Of a stretch of DNA of 64,000 bases, positions 52,025 through 64,000 are shown in pieces (position 1 is the first letter of the stretch; each line of letters opens with the position of its first letter). The notes under the pieces were generated by a model. It did not search any database. It saw nothing but the letters and a program-made list of their open reading frames with translations, and was not told the DNA's origin. The stretch spans positions 24,329,851 to 24,393,850 of the forward strand of contig NC_079877.1 in NCBI RefSeq assembly GCF_029227915.1, read 5' to 3'. This DNA is from Hydractinia symbiolongicarpus (taxonomy: Eukaryota > Cnidaria > Hydrozoa > Anthoathecata > Hydractiniidae). A program made the position numbers and the translations under genes.

Positions 52025-55000
52025 TCAACGTTTGAAAGAGATTGTTCCGCCTTTGACGTTCTTCTGTTTATTCATGTTCGACAACATTTGAGAAATATAT
52101 GACGTCAGCAGGTCATCCATTTTGTATCCCTATGGCAACCAAAGTAATCATTAACAGATAACAAATACACTATGCTTACAATCTGTCATAGTAGCAGTAC
52201 GCAGGGTTGCGAATCTTTTTATAGAGTCAAATTAGTGAGATTTGAGGACTTCTTATGAGAATTCTTAACCTTTTTTGAGCCAATGATGGTATTTCCATAG
52301 AGGAAATTGACAAGATCTAAGGAGATTTTCATACTTTTTTTTCCGGAGAAATTGGGAATACTTGAGATCAAGGTAATGAAAAGAGTAAAGAACAAAATAT
52401 TGCTGTACATGTAGCATTTTTTTGTATTTTAAGAAAGAAATTGTTAAAAGATCTATCTTTGAAAAGATTTGAGGAGTTATGGGAATTTTCGACATTGGAG
52501 AGCTATGAGGTGTAGCAACCCTGATATAGAAACTGTTCAGTAAACAAAAAAAGCCTCGTATACTTGGCTTTCATATACACATATTCTGTCAACCACAGAA
52601 GTCAAGCTTCCAAAAAAAAACCCTGATACACGTTTGTTTTTTTATTAGAACATATATAGTAAACTTTAGCCTCAGATGTTCTTTAAGCTTTATTATCAGC
52701 TAAATCAGTTCGGTATTTTTATTAATTTTTTTTTAAAAAATTTCGATTTATTCTCGACCGTACTGATACTATTTTCCAACATAAAGAAGTAGAAATTCAC
52801 TGCTACAAAGAAGGTCAGCGGTACATACCAAGTTGGTTTCACACAGTAATTTAGTCCCTTTTACCAGATTGCCGATAGTCATGTGAAAATAGGTGTTTCC
52901 GCTACTCCAGTTTGAGATCTTCGTGAAAGGATATGTGACGAGAAGGTCCTAAAAATCGTTCAGGGAAAATTACTTTTTTTTTTGTGCTTTTTATCGTCAT
53001 TCGAGATGGTTAATGCTACATCTGCGTATGTGGTAAAACCTAACGAAGATATTTTCGCGAATTTCGTTTTTTTTTCGTCCGTTTGTCAAAATTTAAATGT
53101 TTGTGAAAAAATTAAGGAAAATTTAAGCATCTAAAAACTAAAAATTACTTTGGTAAGACGGAGAACCAAACGAAAGGATGAACAAATGGACGAACGAACG
53201 AACGCTCAAATAAGAGAAATAAGGCGTGGGATGTACCTTTGATTTTGGATCAATAAGATTAACTCCATTTTTGTTAACAGCAATTAACAGTTGATCTGTA
53301 AATCGTGTATCTGTTGTTTGCTAAGAAAAGTGATAAAAAAATAAGAACAACAATTGATGTGTTTAAACAAAAGGAACCCTTCTTCTAATATCCCACTTCA
53401 GCACACTTGTGGTTGACAAAGCTTGAGGAAAACAGGGTTTATAAAACCACTATTTGATTAATAAAGGGTTACATCAGGGTTATGCGAAAAAGGTCTTACT
53501 CGAACTTCAAAGAAAGCAGACCCAAATGTCGGTTTTTTGGCGATAATCTTTAAGAAGATCACTTTACATTCCTCTCTTCGTTTGTCACTCAAATTCAGGT
53601 AATGAAACTCGATACCCTAAAATTAATAACAGTGTTAAACCATTAGCTTTTTGACTAAAACACGACAGCTCATATAAAAATTTGTAAAACCAACCAACTC
53701 CTGCACAAACAACTCAGATAGAATATACACAAATTCCTCCAATAACCCCGGGCGCTTATTAAATTTCTTCGAAATTTAGTGGGGCGGTTATTTAAAAGGG
53801 GCGTTAAAAAGAAGAAACACGCTATCCTTTAAGAATATCATTCTAACCGCAATTACAAAAGGCGTAATTTAACTGGCTAACAATTTAGGTACGACCACAG
53901 CAGTAAACAATGATCATAAGGGTGCGCTACCTCTTTCCACTTAACAGGTTGAACTAATGGTATCATCTCCATCGGTACAAAGCTCTTTAGGCTTCGTCTG
54001 AAAAACAAAAACATTGCAGCGTAAAAACAAACAGGAGAGATATTCAACACAAGATATCATTCAGTGAGTGATCTCAAATAATTGGTTTTATAAATCAAGC
54101 CTTGCAACCTAGAAGCATAGAATAATGAAAAGGGGTGGGGACATGGCCTTAATATATGAAGATCCAAATTTTTTGCTCTGGAAGATCAAATGCAGCATAA
54201 AAAGTTGCAGAGAAGTTTAGTGTCAGTATGTGAAAGTGACTGAGAAAGAACTCTATTTTGGCTTTTGAAGGTAAGGTATGCTTACCTTCAAATAAATAAT
54301 GTAATGCAATGTATGTAATAAATAATTTATAAAAGCAGACAAAAATTTAACATATTGTTGCAGTTTTTTAGTATCAACTTGTCTATACTTAAAGATTAAG
54401 ATTCAGCGGATGTTTTTTGCACCACTGTGCTACCTAGTCTAGTTTAACAAACTTCGTTAAAAAGCACAGTGCATGAGACCTACGTTATGTGTTGTAGGTG
54501 TGTTCTCTCTTCACCGTAACGAATTTTATATTGCAACGCCGCTAAGGTCATGACCTCTTCAATGCTGCACTTATGATAGCCGCGAAGCAACTTGGGAAGT
54601 TCCTGAAACGTACAAAACAGGATTAAAATGCTGACACAGAAACACTTTCGATTGGTTCATATTTTTTACTAATTGTTATGGTGCAGGATTAAAATCTGAG
54701 TAATATTATGAAGAGAGATAATGGACTTTTAATATATTAACTTATCTCCTTTCAGACAAAATCTGGTTTTATATCCAACGCTCGTAAAAAAAGAAAACTA
54801 AGGAAGAGGATAAATTAAAAAAAATAATAGAAAAAGACGTCACATTAACAAAAAGGAGATGGTGTATTGATAAAGGCGATTTTGCAGAAAAAGGACAACA
54901 AATTAACTTGTAATAAAAATAAATAAACAAACAAACAAACTCAGGTACTTAAGAAAACCAAACAACAAAAATAAGCAACTAATAAACAGGTCATTTATTT

Positions 55001-58000
55001 CTTACTTGATGGTAATGGAACCTAGAATCAGCGTTGGGGTCCTTTCCAATCACAGTGGTGGTCCATAGCTTCTTCATGAAGAACACTTGATAGTTCATAT
55101 TTAAAGTTGAACCTAGAAATATACATTTCGTTAAGAAGAATGTACGCGATAAAAGCTTTAAATAAATGTCTTTCTTAAGATATCTAGAAAAAATCAAGAA
55201 GACCTTCTTGTAGAAAGATTTCGCGCCTCTTTTATCTCATTTGTACAAATTTCGTGAAAGCATGAGCGAGAAACAAACACAACCACTTATATACTGACGC
55301 AAGTTAAGATACTCTTCTATGACTTCCAGGCGTCCACTATATACACGTTCAACTGTGTAGTATAAAACTAAAACCAACGGTAATTTTCTGGCAGCAAATT
55401 TTTTTCGTCATCGAAATATATTTCCCTTAATCAGGAAAAATAATCGTCATAATTACAGTCGTAAAATGGTTAAGTTTGCATCTGCAGTTTTAAATTAACT
55501 TTTTAAAAGTGCTTGATATGCGAGTTGTAGAAAAACTAATATGCGAAATCCCTTCGTGAAAACATACCATCTCGTTGCGATGATACTGGTTTCGCCTTCT
55601 TCAACCATTCGATCAAATGTCGAACAAAATCGAAGAAGAAATCTGCTTCTGGTACACTGATCACTAAAAAAATAAGAAACATAAAATAATATACGAAATG
55701 AAAAAAATAAATCCTTACACACGAACCTTATTGTTAAAGACTAGATAATCACAAATATTTAAACGGCTTCTTTCAAATTCATAAAAACCACATGGAAACG
55801 ACAAAGATTTGAAATAATTGTGTATACCTTTGTCTGCTATCTTGACAAAAAGACTGAATCCTTCTGCTGATTTCAGTTGTAACTTTGCGGATATTTGATT
55901 GCAGAAATCTTTTGCTCTTGTACTGGATTCCACTTCAAACGCCTACAAAATAGACAACAAATCAACGGAGGGTTTATACTACAACACACACTACAACACA
56001 ACATTCACAGCGATATTTTAGCCGAAAATTGCAACATCTTTAAAACTCAAATTTAAAATCTTAGAAGATTTTACACAAAACAGAATAGAAGCCGCTTTCT
56101 AGAATATTACATACACGTTTTATATAAGCAATACAAAATGTCGCTCGAAAATTCAATGTTACCTAAATTTCTCTTTTTGACAGGCTTATCTACTTAACAA
56201 ATTTACATGTTTTCTCACTCAGTTAGGGTTGGTGCGTAATATGACATCAAATTTTCGTTGTAATCATGTTTGTCGTCGTAAAAAATTAAGCGACTTCTAG
56301 AAGAAGGAATGTCTAGAAAACTCTTACAGTTTATAAAAACCCTGTTGCCCTTTTTCATTTTTTTCATTTACTCAATTCAAGTTGGCTTGTTATTTCAAGT
56401 GGCTTCGTTTTTTCTTCTTTAAGAATTCGAGACTTGCTTGTAATATGTTAATCATTTTTGACACCGGGTCTAAGAGTAAAGTTGTGAATAGCCACAACTT
56501 AACATTTTCTCCACGTTTTTAAAAACCGATCGTCCAACGCATCAAAAATTCATCCTTAATTTCTTTAAAACGATAAGCAAAACAAGCCTCAGCTAAAACT
56601 TAGGCGTTAATATATATAGGAAGGAGTGAGTGGAAGGGGTGGGTGGAAATTGGTAAACGGGTGTACAACACAACGCCTTGTAAAGCTGTGAAGATTTTTA
56701 CTTAGAAGTGTCATAATAGAAACCAATAAAAAATAAAATTAAATAATGGAGCTGAAACGCTTTTTTTCATTAGTCCTTAATGAAGTACAAATTGTCTTAA
56801 ATCTACAGGAAATCCATTGATCTAATTTACGCTATTTATATATATCACTACAGATAGATAACACATTAACATACCTCGTTCGTGTCATCAGGGAAATATA
56901 CTTTATGAAAGATACGAACTGTTTTTTCCTATGATCAAAAACATGAAGATCATTTTGATGTGTTAGAAAACCACACCACATACATTAGGCTGGAGGCTAA
57001 GTATTAGCCTGTTGATATAGTATTTACCTGAACAGCTTCTACTTCCACTAGATGTGGTGGATATTTCCTTGGTCCTTGTCTAAAAAAAGCAGAAAAGCCT
57101 TAGTTAAGGTCTAGCAAACCACTTTCATATTAACGTTACCATGCCTAATACAGTATTGTATCATGCCTAATACAGTATCACAGGATCGTAGAGGAAGAAG
57201 TGCGGGAGGAGTATTTAGTTATGCTTAATCAATAAAAAAGTATTTAGGTAATTTTTCAAAGATGTTACGAAAACTGTTTACAGAGTAATTTTTAGCTAAT
57301 CATGGTAAAGCTTGTCTGTGTGAGTACGCAAGGAAAAAGTTGAGCGACGGTCACAGGAAATAGCGTGGAATTTAAAGGACGGGCGGACCCGTGGATTTGT
57401 CTGTCTGTCGGTCTGTATGGGTGTATGTGAGCCAAAATGGTGGCTGCAAGTAGCGACGGGAAAATAAACGTGGATTTTTCAAAGGGAAAAGTACTAGTTT
57501 TCTAAAAAAAAGATTCGCTGGGACTTAAAACTTCTGCCTACTATCAAAAAGGTTGGACTTAATTACCCAATAGTTTTGTGGATACAAAAATACTATCGAG
57601 AGGGCTGGACTTACTCACCTGATAGTTTTGTGGAGACGAAGATAACAATCACTTGCAATACCCATTGAACGACTCTTTGATTTCAAGAATAATTTCACTT
57701 CAGTTGTTAAGTTAGTACTAAAAGATTATAACCACAAGTTTTAACGACCCGCAATAGAATGTTTAGTAACAACTCTGCTGCCTGTGGAACACCAAAAATG
57801 CGAACTGAGAGAGCTACGAACTGTCCAAAAATAAAAAAAATTTAAGTAAAAAAAAATACCTGCATGAAAAACAGCCTGTTAATAACCACATCAATTCCCA
57901 TCCCCTTTCTTCACTTAGTTTATGCCTAAAATATTAAACACAAGGTGCCTGAGTAACAAAATTTCTACATCAATATTAGTGTTGAGTTATGCACACCCAC

Positions 58001-61000
58001 ACATGCACAAACCATGATCGCACTCACTAAAAGAATTCTCGCACTTTAAAAAGTAACAAAAAACAATAAACGACATTGATTAGTTTTAGTACGAGTAACC
58101 ACGACACATGTTAGTAAACTAGTTAGTTCTTACGGGTTATCGGTGAGTTGTTTAATGATTTGACAATATATTTCGTCACGTAGTGGTTCCTGCAGCGAAA
58201 TGTAACATGATTAGTTCGAACCTGTTAAGCCATATATCCACCATTGTTATTAAAAAAAGTGTTGTTTTAAGCACTTACATTTAGTAACGGGTGTTCAAAT
58301 ATGAGATCAGTCAAGTCGGTTGTTCTTCGTATTTGTTTAGAAGATGGATAGTCACCCATATATTTCATAATAGGTACAAGGGAGTTAAAGAAAACGCAAT
58401 GTTATCTGACAAAAAACTCTTTGTGTATATAAGCCTTGATTGAATAGTTTATTTAAGGGATTCAGGTACCGTATTTCCTCAAATAAGCGCCGCGGCGCTT
58501 ATTAAACTTTTGTTTTTATATTGAAGGGCGGCGCTAAGAAGAGGGTGGCGCTTCGGGGTACAAACATTGAAGTACAAAGACAGTCAGTTTAAATGTTTTG
58601 TGATGAATACAATTTTTTTCCAAAATCCTGCACGAGAAATTGATGAAAAAGAAAGAAAAATATTTATATTTAGATATAAAAGTTGAAGAATTTACATATA
58701 AAGAAACAATAGAATTTGAATAAAAAAAGTCATTTTTCTAATAAGCGCCGCATCAAAATGCGGAACTTATTAAAGGGCGGCGCTTATTTTTTTATTCCAA
58801 ATTATAGATGCGCGCTATGAGAGGGCGACGCTAAATAGAGGAAATACAGCAATTATTTTTGTCATTAGAAACTTTGATGCTTAGTCAGCAACAACAGGAA
58901 AAATAGATCAAACATATCTTTAAATATATACCAGTTTTTCCACATCCCCACAAAAAATTATCTTCCGCAAGAAAACAAACCTAAAAACTGAGTTTCGGTT
59001 AGAGAACATGTTGTTAACGAAAAGATATCTAAGAAAGTCTGTGTTGCCTTGCTTGCAAAGTCTTCTTGATTGTTCAGCTTTTTCAACAAGGGGTATTTGA
59101 TAGGCTCCTGGTTAAAAATTTAAAACAAAAATAATACACAAAATAACATAACAGAAACAAAATAAAATAACAGAGACAAAGTAAGGACACATAGACGTAA
59201 CCTAGCGCTAGATATATATTTCCTTTAGTTGACAAGGGTAGGCAAGACAAATCGAGCAAAAAAGGTACGAATATGTAATTCCTCAAGAATCTGCAGCAAC
59301 CAGACATGTCCTGGAGAGGCACCTACCTTTGAAAACAACCACGGTATGTCTTTCCTGATTTTTCTGATTGAATTCAGTGTCTTACTTATAGTTTTTTTTG
59401 GTGGAGGATTAAAATGTTGCATGGAATAATTCTCCAACGTGTGAGGAACTTCAGGTATCGGTATATCATCATCGTCCAACGAAGGTTGAGCGTTTGACAG
59501 TAATTTGTCTGAATCGACACTCGTCTGACCAGAAAACAGATCCTGACAGAAAAAAAATAAAAAAAGTTTGTGAAGTTCGTTTAAAAGCGGTATTTAGTAT
59601 TTTAGTACATCATGGATTGCAGCACGTGTACTTTAAAGTATATGGGTTAAAGCATGTGAATAAAAAAGATTAGGGATAAAAAAATGTTAAGTGTATTGGT
59701 CACTATAAAGTCGCAAAAGACATGTATTGCAAACTCACCAGAACATCTTGTTGAGGTTTATCCAGCGTAGGAAGTACGTACACACATTCCGATGGAAAGT
59801 CGCCACGTTGACGCGTCCTCTCGCAATAACCCCGACACCATCCGGACGTCATCACTTTTTCACCAGTTGATTTTTCAAGAAGAATCAAGTCGCCTTTTTT
59901 TAGGCTCAAGAATGACGTAGTTTCACCTAAACATATTTTTGGAAAGTGTAAAGCAAGCTTTAGCAAATTTTATTTTCGCATAACCCGAACTTAAATCTAG
60001 GCAAAAAGTGTAGTGACAAAACTATAATAGTAAAAAGGAGTCACTAAGGATAGACTTTCCATCTTTACAGCTAGAAATCCACCTGTACAATGTTTTAATA
60101 TTACTGGTTCTCAGCGTCTAGCTTCTACGAATAGAAACATAACTAAGTGTTTTCTATCAAAGGAGAAAAGTAACTCAAAAAAGGGGTTACATTAACCTTG
60201 GAGGAAAAACACTAACTAAAAATTTGTTAAACTGCAAATGAACATGAAGGAAGTGGAATTCAGATGTGAGACTAAACCAAACCCGTAAAAAAATCCCAAT
60301 TATACAGTCCCCAAGTCCGTGGGATCAACTCCTGAGATGTAAAAACACCTAGCTGTTCATGAAATCTTCAAAAATATTGATGCCCGGTATAAAAAGATAT
60401 ATAAAGGAAGTGTGTAACGCTTTTTACTTAAGGTTACGACAAGACAGTTTTAATGTACAAGGTGAATGTTTAAATACGCGAGGTAGTTTTAATTTTTAAA
60501 TAAACGAAGTGTAATACATACTTGTTGGTTGATAATCTTGCGCAGCAACAACGTAGCGCGACCTTCTCTTTAAACCGTCCAAAAAGAAACTAATCAGCTC
60601 GCGTATATCTTCAGCATTCGACGAGGTGAAAGTGTACTCGAGTCCTTTCACTGTCGACAACGTGAAGCTCTGTCCAGGAACCTTATCACTATGGAGACAA
60701 AACAAGCGCTGTTACAACTGCACGTCTGTAATTACTTAATAGCTCAGCTACCTTCACCGTAAGGGCGCAATTATTTCGCAATTCTTCTACAATCTTACGT
60801 TTTTACCAGCTCACAAGTTTTTTTGTATCATTCACACATAGTTAATTAGTAACATCTAAAACCTTGGGACAACTATATACTTAAAAGACTACAGTTTTAC
60901 TCGTTCTCCAATTTAGTTTAAGTGAGGCAAAGCCTGTATCTTAGTTTTAGTGATTCACTAAGGATTCACAAACGCCATTACAGAGCTAAGATACAGAAAA

Positions 61001-64000
61001 AGCCCTGTATATATACTACATCTCCTTGGGGTTAAAAACATTCCACTTCATAAAATTATACAGTAACTCTGCATGTACACTTGGTACGTTTATTGGATAT
61101 TTTTGCCCACAGTACTATAACTAAGCAACATACTTGCCACCGGTGACAGCTAACAACTCCGGGAAGGAGCACTCGACAAGCACACGTTCCTCCGAGTCCA
61201 CTATATACACTCCAGTCCAATTCACTGCAATTATGACGTCATCTCTTGGTAGAACTGGTCCTGAAAATCTGTGCGCTTCATAAAATCTTGAAAACAGCAA
61301 TGGCCATCTGAACTTGGCGTGGATCACTATATCCTCTTTGACAGATTTTGGCTCACGACAGTCTCCTTTCTCTTCAAGGTAATTTTTCTGTGAAAACAAA
61401 ATTGACTACCGTCACAAGCAAAACAACATAGACTGGCAAAAGTTCAGTTACTATTTGGGCCTTGCACGTGATATGGAGCATAATGAGTTCCTCCCTACCT
61501 TTCAAGTTTTGTATTTTATTTCATTTTTCTTTTAATGAAAAAAATGAATTGGAAGTTCTTGTATAAGTGCTCTTCTTCTAGAAATATGTTTTATTGATAA
61601 AGCCATATTACTTGAACGAATTTTTTTAATCTCTGTCACAAGTCCTTATTAATGCCACAATAAATTTGTCCAGACTGCCAGAGTGAGTAAAGCAACCTTT
61701 CTTTACGTACCTCAGAATGTTTTAGTACTCACCCTTGCCAAAATAACAAGCAAAAAACTTAAACTTACAGGTAATTCGCCTTTGTTTATCTTTTGTACAA
61801 AAGCATCATGTTTTTCCCTAAGTTGGCGAACAATCTAAAACAAAAAAAATACTCATGGTTCATTTATAATTCTATAATTTGCAATTCTGTTAAAAAACGT
61901 AAACAAGCCATGAAGGCGCAATAGCACAAACTCACAAATGATTAAAAAAATAATATAATTTCCTTAGGGATCGACAAGTGAAAAAAATGCTATCTATTTT
62001 TCACAACTAATGAAATTTCAAAGATTTTCTTGTTAATACCTTTGTTTTAAAAAAAACATAAAGAATAAAATACCAATGGCACAATAATGAAATTTATTTT
62101 CCATTTGTAATGTGTTTTCGAACTCATCTCTGGTAAGAGTTCACGAATGTTGCTGTTTTTTTTCAATGTTAAATACATTGAAGAGAGTTATCCTTCAGTT
62201 ACATTCTTCTTCCAGTACAGATCCACACCTACCTTTCGATAGTGAGTTTCAATAATATTCGTCCACATCCCTATTGTTTTAGGACCTTGCAAATAGGTGT
62301 CTGGTATATAATTTGGTATCAAACTTTGGATACGTTCTTGTTTCAAGTCATCACGATGCTCAATGTAATACTGCTTGGCTGCTATGTCACCAAATTCTTC
62401 TTTCTAAACGAAAGAACATTAACAATTCACATTCTGCATAACTTCTTAGAAATAAAATACCTAAAATGTGCTTATAGACAATACAATCTGTCTGTCACGC
62501 AAAATGGTAACCGCAGTAGCGAGACACACGAAATGCCGTAAATAAAGAACGGACGAACACGTGGATTTATCAACGGGCCACCGACTATTACATACTATTC
62601 CACTATAGATATAAAAATCTTACAGTGTTGCAACGATATTCTCCAAACTTTACACCACGAATAACTTGCTGATAAATAAGATTAGTGCCCATAAGATCAG
62701 TTGTTGGATCGTGCCATGGTGAAAAAATTTCTTTTCGAAAAAATAATCTCCATGGAGCATTTTGTTCTTTAGCACCTTGTTCTTTCGCGTACTGCTCACA
62801 CTGAGAGATGGCGTCCATGACATGATCGGAACCAGATCCCAAGCTTGAAACCTGAAACATTAAACAGCTGTGCAAAACACCAGTACGTAAACACATAATG
62901 AAGTCACCTAATTTTAAGGCAAAATTCTAAATAAAATTACAGTCCACGAAATACCAAGAAATTTTATAATGCCACCATCAGGCAGATAATATTGGCGAAA
63001 ATATCCCCTCCTCCTCCCCTCAAACTGACTGAAGTTGTAAAATAGCAACTGTGTAAAAAATATTTTAATATCCCCCATCAAATGAAGATATAAGAATCAC
63101 TAACTTTATCAAACAATGCAATGTACAATGAGAATCCAAAAGGATCTCTCAAATCGATTTTCTTTGCAAGTTCTTCACACAACTCCTTTGAAGTGGTCGC
63201 TGAATCTGCAAGTAGTGTCTTAGTGTTTCCATCCATGAATGTTATTGGTAACATTAAATGACGTTTAAACTTTACAGCCTGAAAATATTTTGACAAGTAT
63301 TTGTTAGAGGATCTAGACAATCTGAAGGACAATCTCCTTGGTTACAGAAAATGACAATGTTTATAAACAATATGAAGAACACATTACTTGTAATTCAAGC
63401 CAACTTGGTGGTTGGTGACGTGTTCCATTTTTGATGGTACGACGAAGACGCTTCATGCAATAGTTCACTGTGGAGTCTGGACCATTTTGAATGAAATTCA
63501 TAAGATATTTTGCAAACTAAAAATAAATAAAACCCAATGCGCTCTAACAAAAGACCTATATTATAATGCTCGCCATATGTCTATCTGTCTATATATGATC
63601 CAAAGTTTGTAGCTGTTAGCCATAAAAGGCAGCTGTGAGCAGGGACTGGCAAATTCCTGTTTTTTCTCATTTCTCAACCTTTCATTGGCGATGTCAAAAA
63701 GCAATTTAATTTGACAAAAAACATACCGTTTCAGACGGAGCAAAACATCCCAAACATAATGATAAAAGAACCCATCCACGTGTGTAGCTGGATTTACTTG
63801 GATTTTGTGTTAATTGTTTACAAATTTGACTGTATATCTCATCCCTAATAATGCATAAGTTTAAAAAGCTTAAATTCTTATTAATAAAACCAATGAAACC
63901 AGCTGTCAGAGATTTATAGGAAAAAAACAACACTTTCCTAACATTGTAAAAGAAATATTTGTTTACCTCAAATCAGTTCGTACAATGGCATGTCCAATAA
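52025..64000 (-). CDS. MYO7A: Unconventional myosin VII, C-terminal tail (5' part outside the window); 27 exons
   Basis: Minus-strand exons: 64000-63967 (partial), 63844-63727, 63516-63388, 63278-63105, 62851-62624, 62403-62233, 61834-61769, 61387-61134, 60688-60522, 59926-59739, 59542-59327, 59107-59030, 58373-58279, 58189-58134, 57925-57860, 57717-57619, 57079-57028, 56928-56875, 55942-55828, 55663-55568, 55112-55006, 54602-54484, 53997-53931, 53616-53500, 53320-53237, 52948-52829 and 52129-52025. About 1058 residues show, in order, the end of MyTH4-1 ([20 protein letters not shown]), FERM-1, SH3 ([16 protein letters not shown]), an acidic/Pro linker, MyTH4-2 ([11 protein letters not shown]), FERM-2 ([19 protein letters not shown]) and the end [14 protein letters not shown]. 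This is the class VII tail, an actin motor of stereocilia- or microvilli-like protrusions. The motor and IQ region lies beyond 64000. Phases agree; the 59030 boundary is uncertain by 1 base. Myosin VIIA and VIIB cannot be separated here. Confidence 0.95.
57340..57480. repeat. CCACGGGT / CTGTCTGTCTG repeat-family copy
   Basis: It contains GGGCGGACCCGTGGATTTGT, followed by CTGTCTGTCGGTCTG and AAACGTGGATTTTTC. It lies in a myosin intron; the related copies are listed under 30820-30975. Confidence 0.55.
58374..59029 (-). other. Probable U12-type AT-AC intron in the myosin VII gene
   Basis: Between the exons ending ...TQTFL and beginning IMKYMGDYP no GT-AG pair keeps the frame. The nearest good AG (TTTTTTGTCAG) runs into an in-frame TAA in the frame required downstream. 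The minus-strand intron instead starts ATATCTTTT (U12 AT-AC consensus ATATCCTTT) and has TTTTCTTTAAC (U12 branch consensus TTCCTTAAC), followed about 10 nt later by the terminal AC. Splicing there gives [13 protein letters not shown], which lines up without gap with the myosin VIIA pattern FIAVLKYMGDYP (recalled). The junction is phase 1. Confidence 0.85.
58471..58847. mobile_element. ~377-bp MITE inside the AT-AC intron
   Basis: Short terminal inverted repeats GTATTTCCTC at 58471-58480 and, inverted, at 58838-58847 continue imperfectly into AAATAAGCGCCG. The interior has several GGCGCTTATT and AAGCGCC motifs in both orientations, as in the element at 26412-26846, although its termini differ. 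It is non-coding. Confidence 0.65.
62480..62600. repeat. CCACGGGT / CTGTCTGTCTG repeat-family copy
   Basis: AATCTGTCTGTCACGCAAAATGG followed by GAACACGTGGATTTATCAACGGG lies in the myosin intron next to the exon at 62624. Confidence 0.5.

Noticed and set aside
58279-58405. GT-AG splicing of the myosin exon from the acceptor TTTTTTGTCAG
   Set aside because: In the frame required by IMKYMGDYP the exon would begin with an in-frame TAA. The AT-AC solution removes the stop and gives a gap-free family match.

Overview
The window is spliced, AT-rich animal DNA. Three large conserved genes have many small GT-AG introns, gene density is low, and the spacers are full of short inverted-repeat elements. 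The divergent rhodopsin-class receptors, and a hairpin family whose spurious translation (NLVPRA...) I associate from memory with cnidarian gene models, suggest a cnidarian, perhaps a hydrozoan. This is inference; no taxonomic marker is present.

Left part (1-28.4 kb). Two class A GPCR genes lie on the + strand about 20 kb apart (5924-7693 and 25544-28012). They share the same phase-2 intron between TM6 and TM7, so they are paralogues. Between them sits a complete 7.3-kb DNA transposon (9469-16773) with perfect 32-bp terminal inverted repeats and a 7-bp target duplication. It carries two convergent, apparently intact genes: a 5-exon transposase of about 889 residues with a P-element/THAP9-type core and a Cys-rich N-terminus resembling the N-terminal region of RAG1 (+/- identity to be tested), and a 3-exon protein of about 493 residues with a C2HC finger. 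The rest of this part is non-coding, with microsatellites, minisatellites and many MITE-like hairpins.

Right part (29.4-64 kb). Three conserved genes lie head-to-tail on the minus strand: a fatty-acid transport protein/very-long-chain acyl-CoA synthetase (SLC27A type, 9 exons, 608 aa), a CBL-type E3 ubiquitin ligase (7 exons, about 1152 aa, with 4H/EF/SH2, RING and C-terminal UBA), and the tail of a class VII myosin (MyTH4-FERM-SH3-MyTH4-FERM, 27 exons, 5' end outside the window). I assembled all exons by hand from splice sites, reading frame and family homology, and the phases agree throughout. One myosin intron (58374-59029) has no usable GT-AG solution but fits a U12-type AT-AC intron with matching 5' site, branch site and AC end.

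The conserved genes do not form a pathway. They look like an ordinary syntenic stretch (lipid uptake, receptor down-regulation, actin motor). The most interesting items are the intact two-gene transposon and the AT-AC intron.
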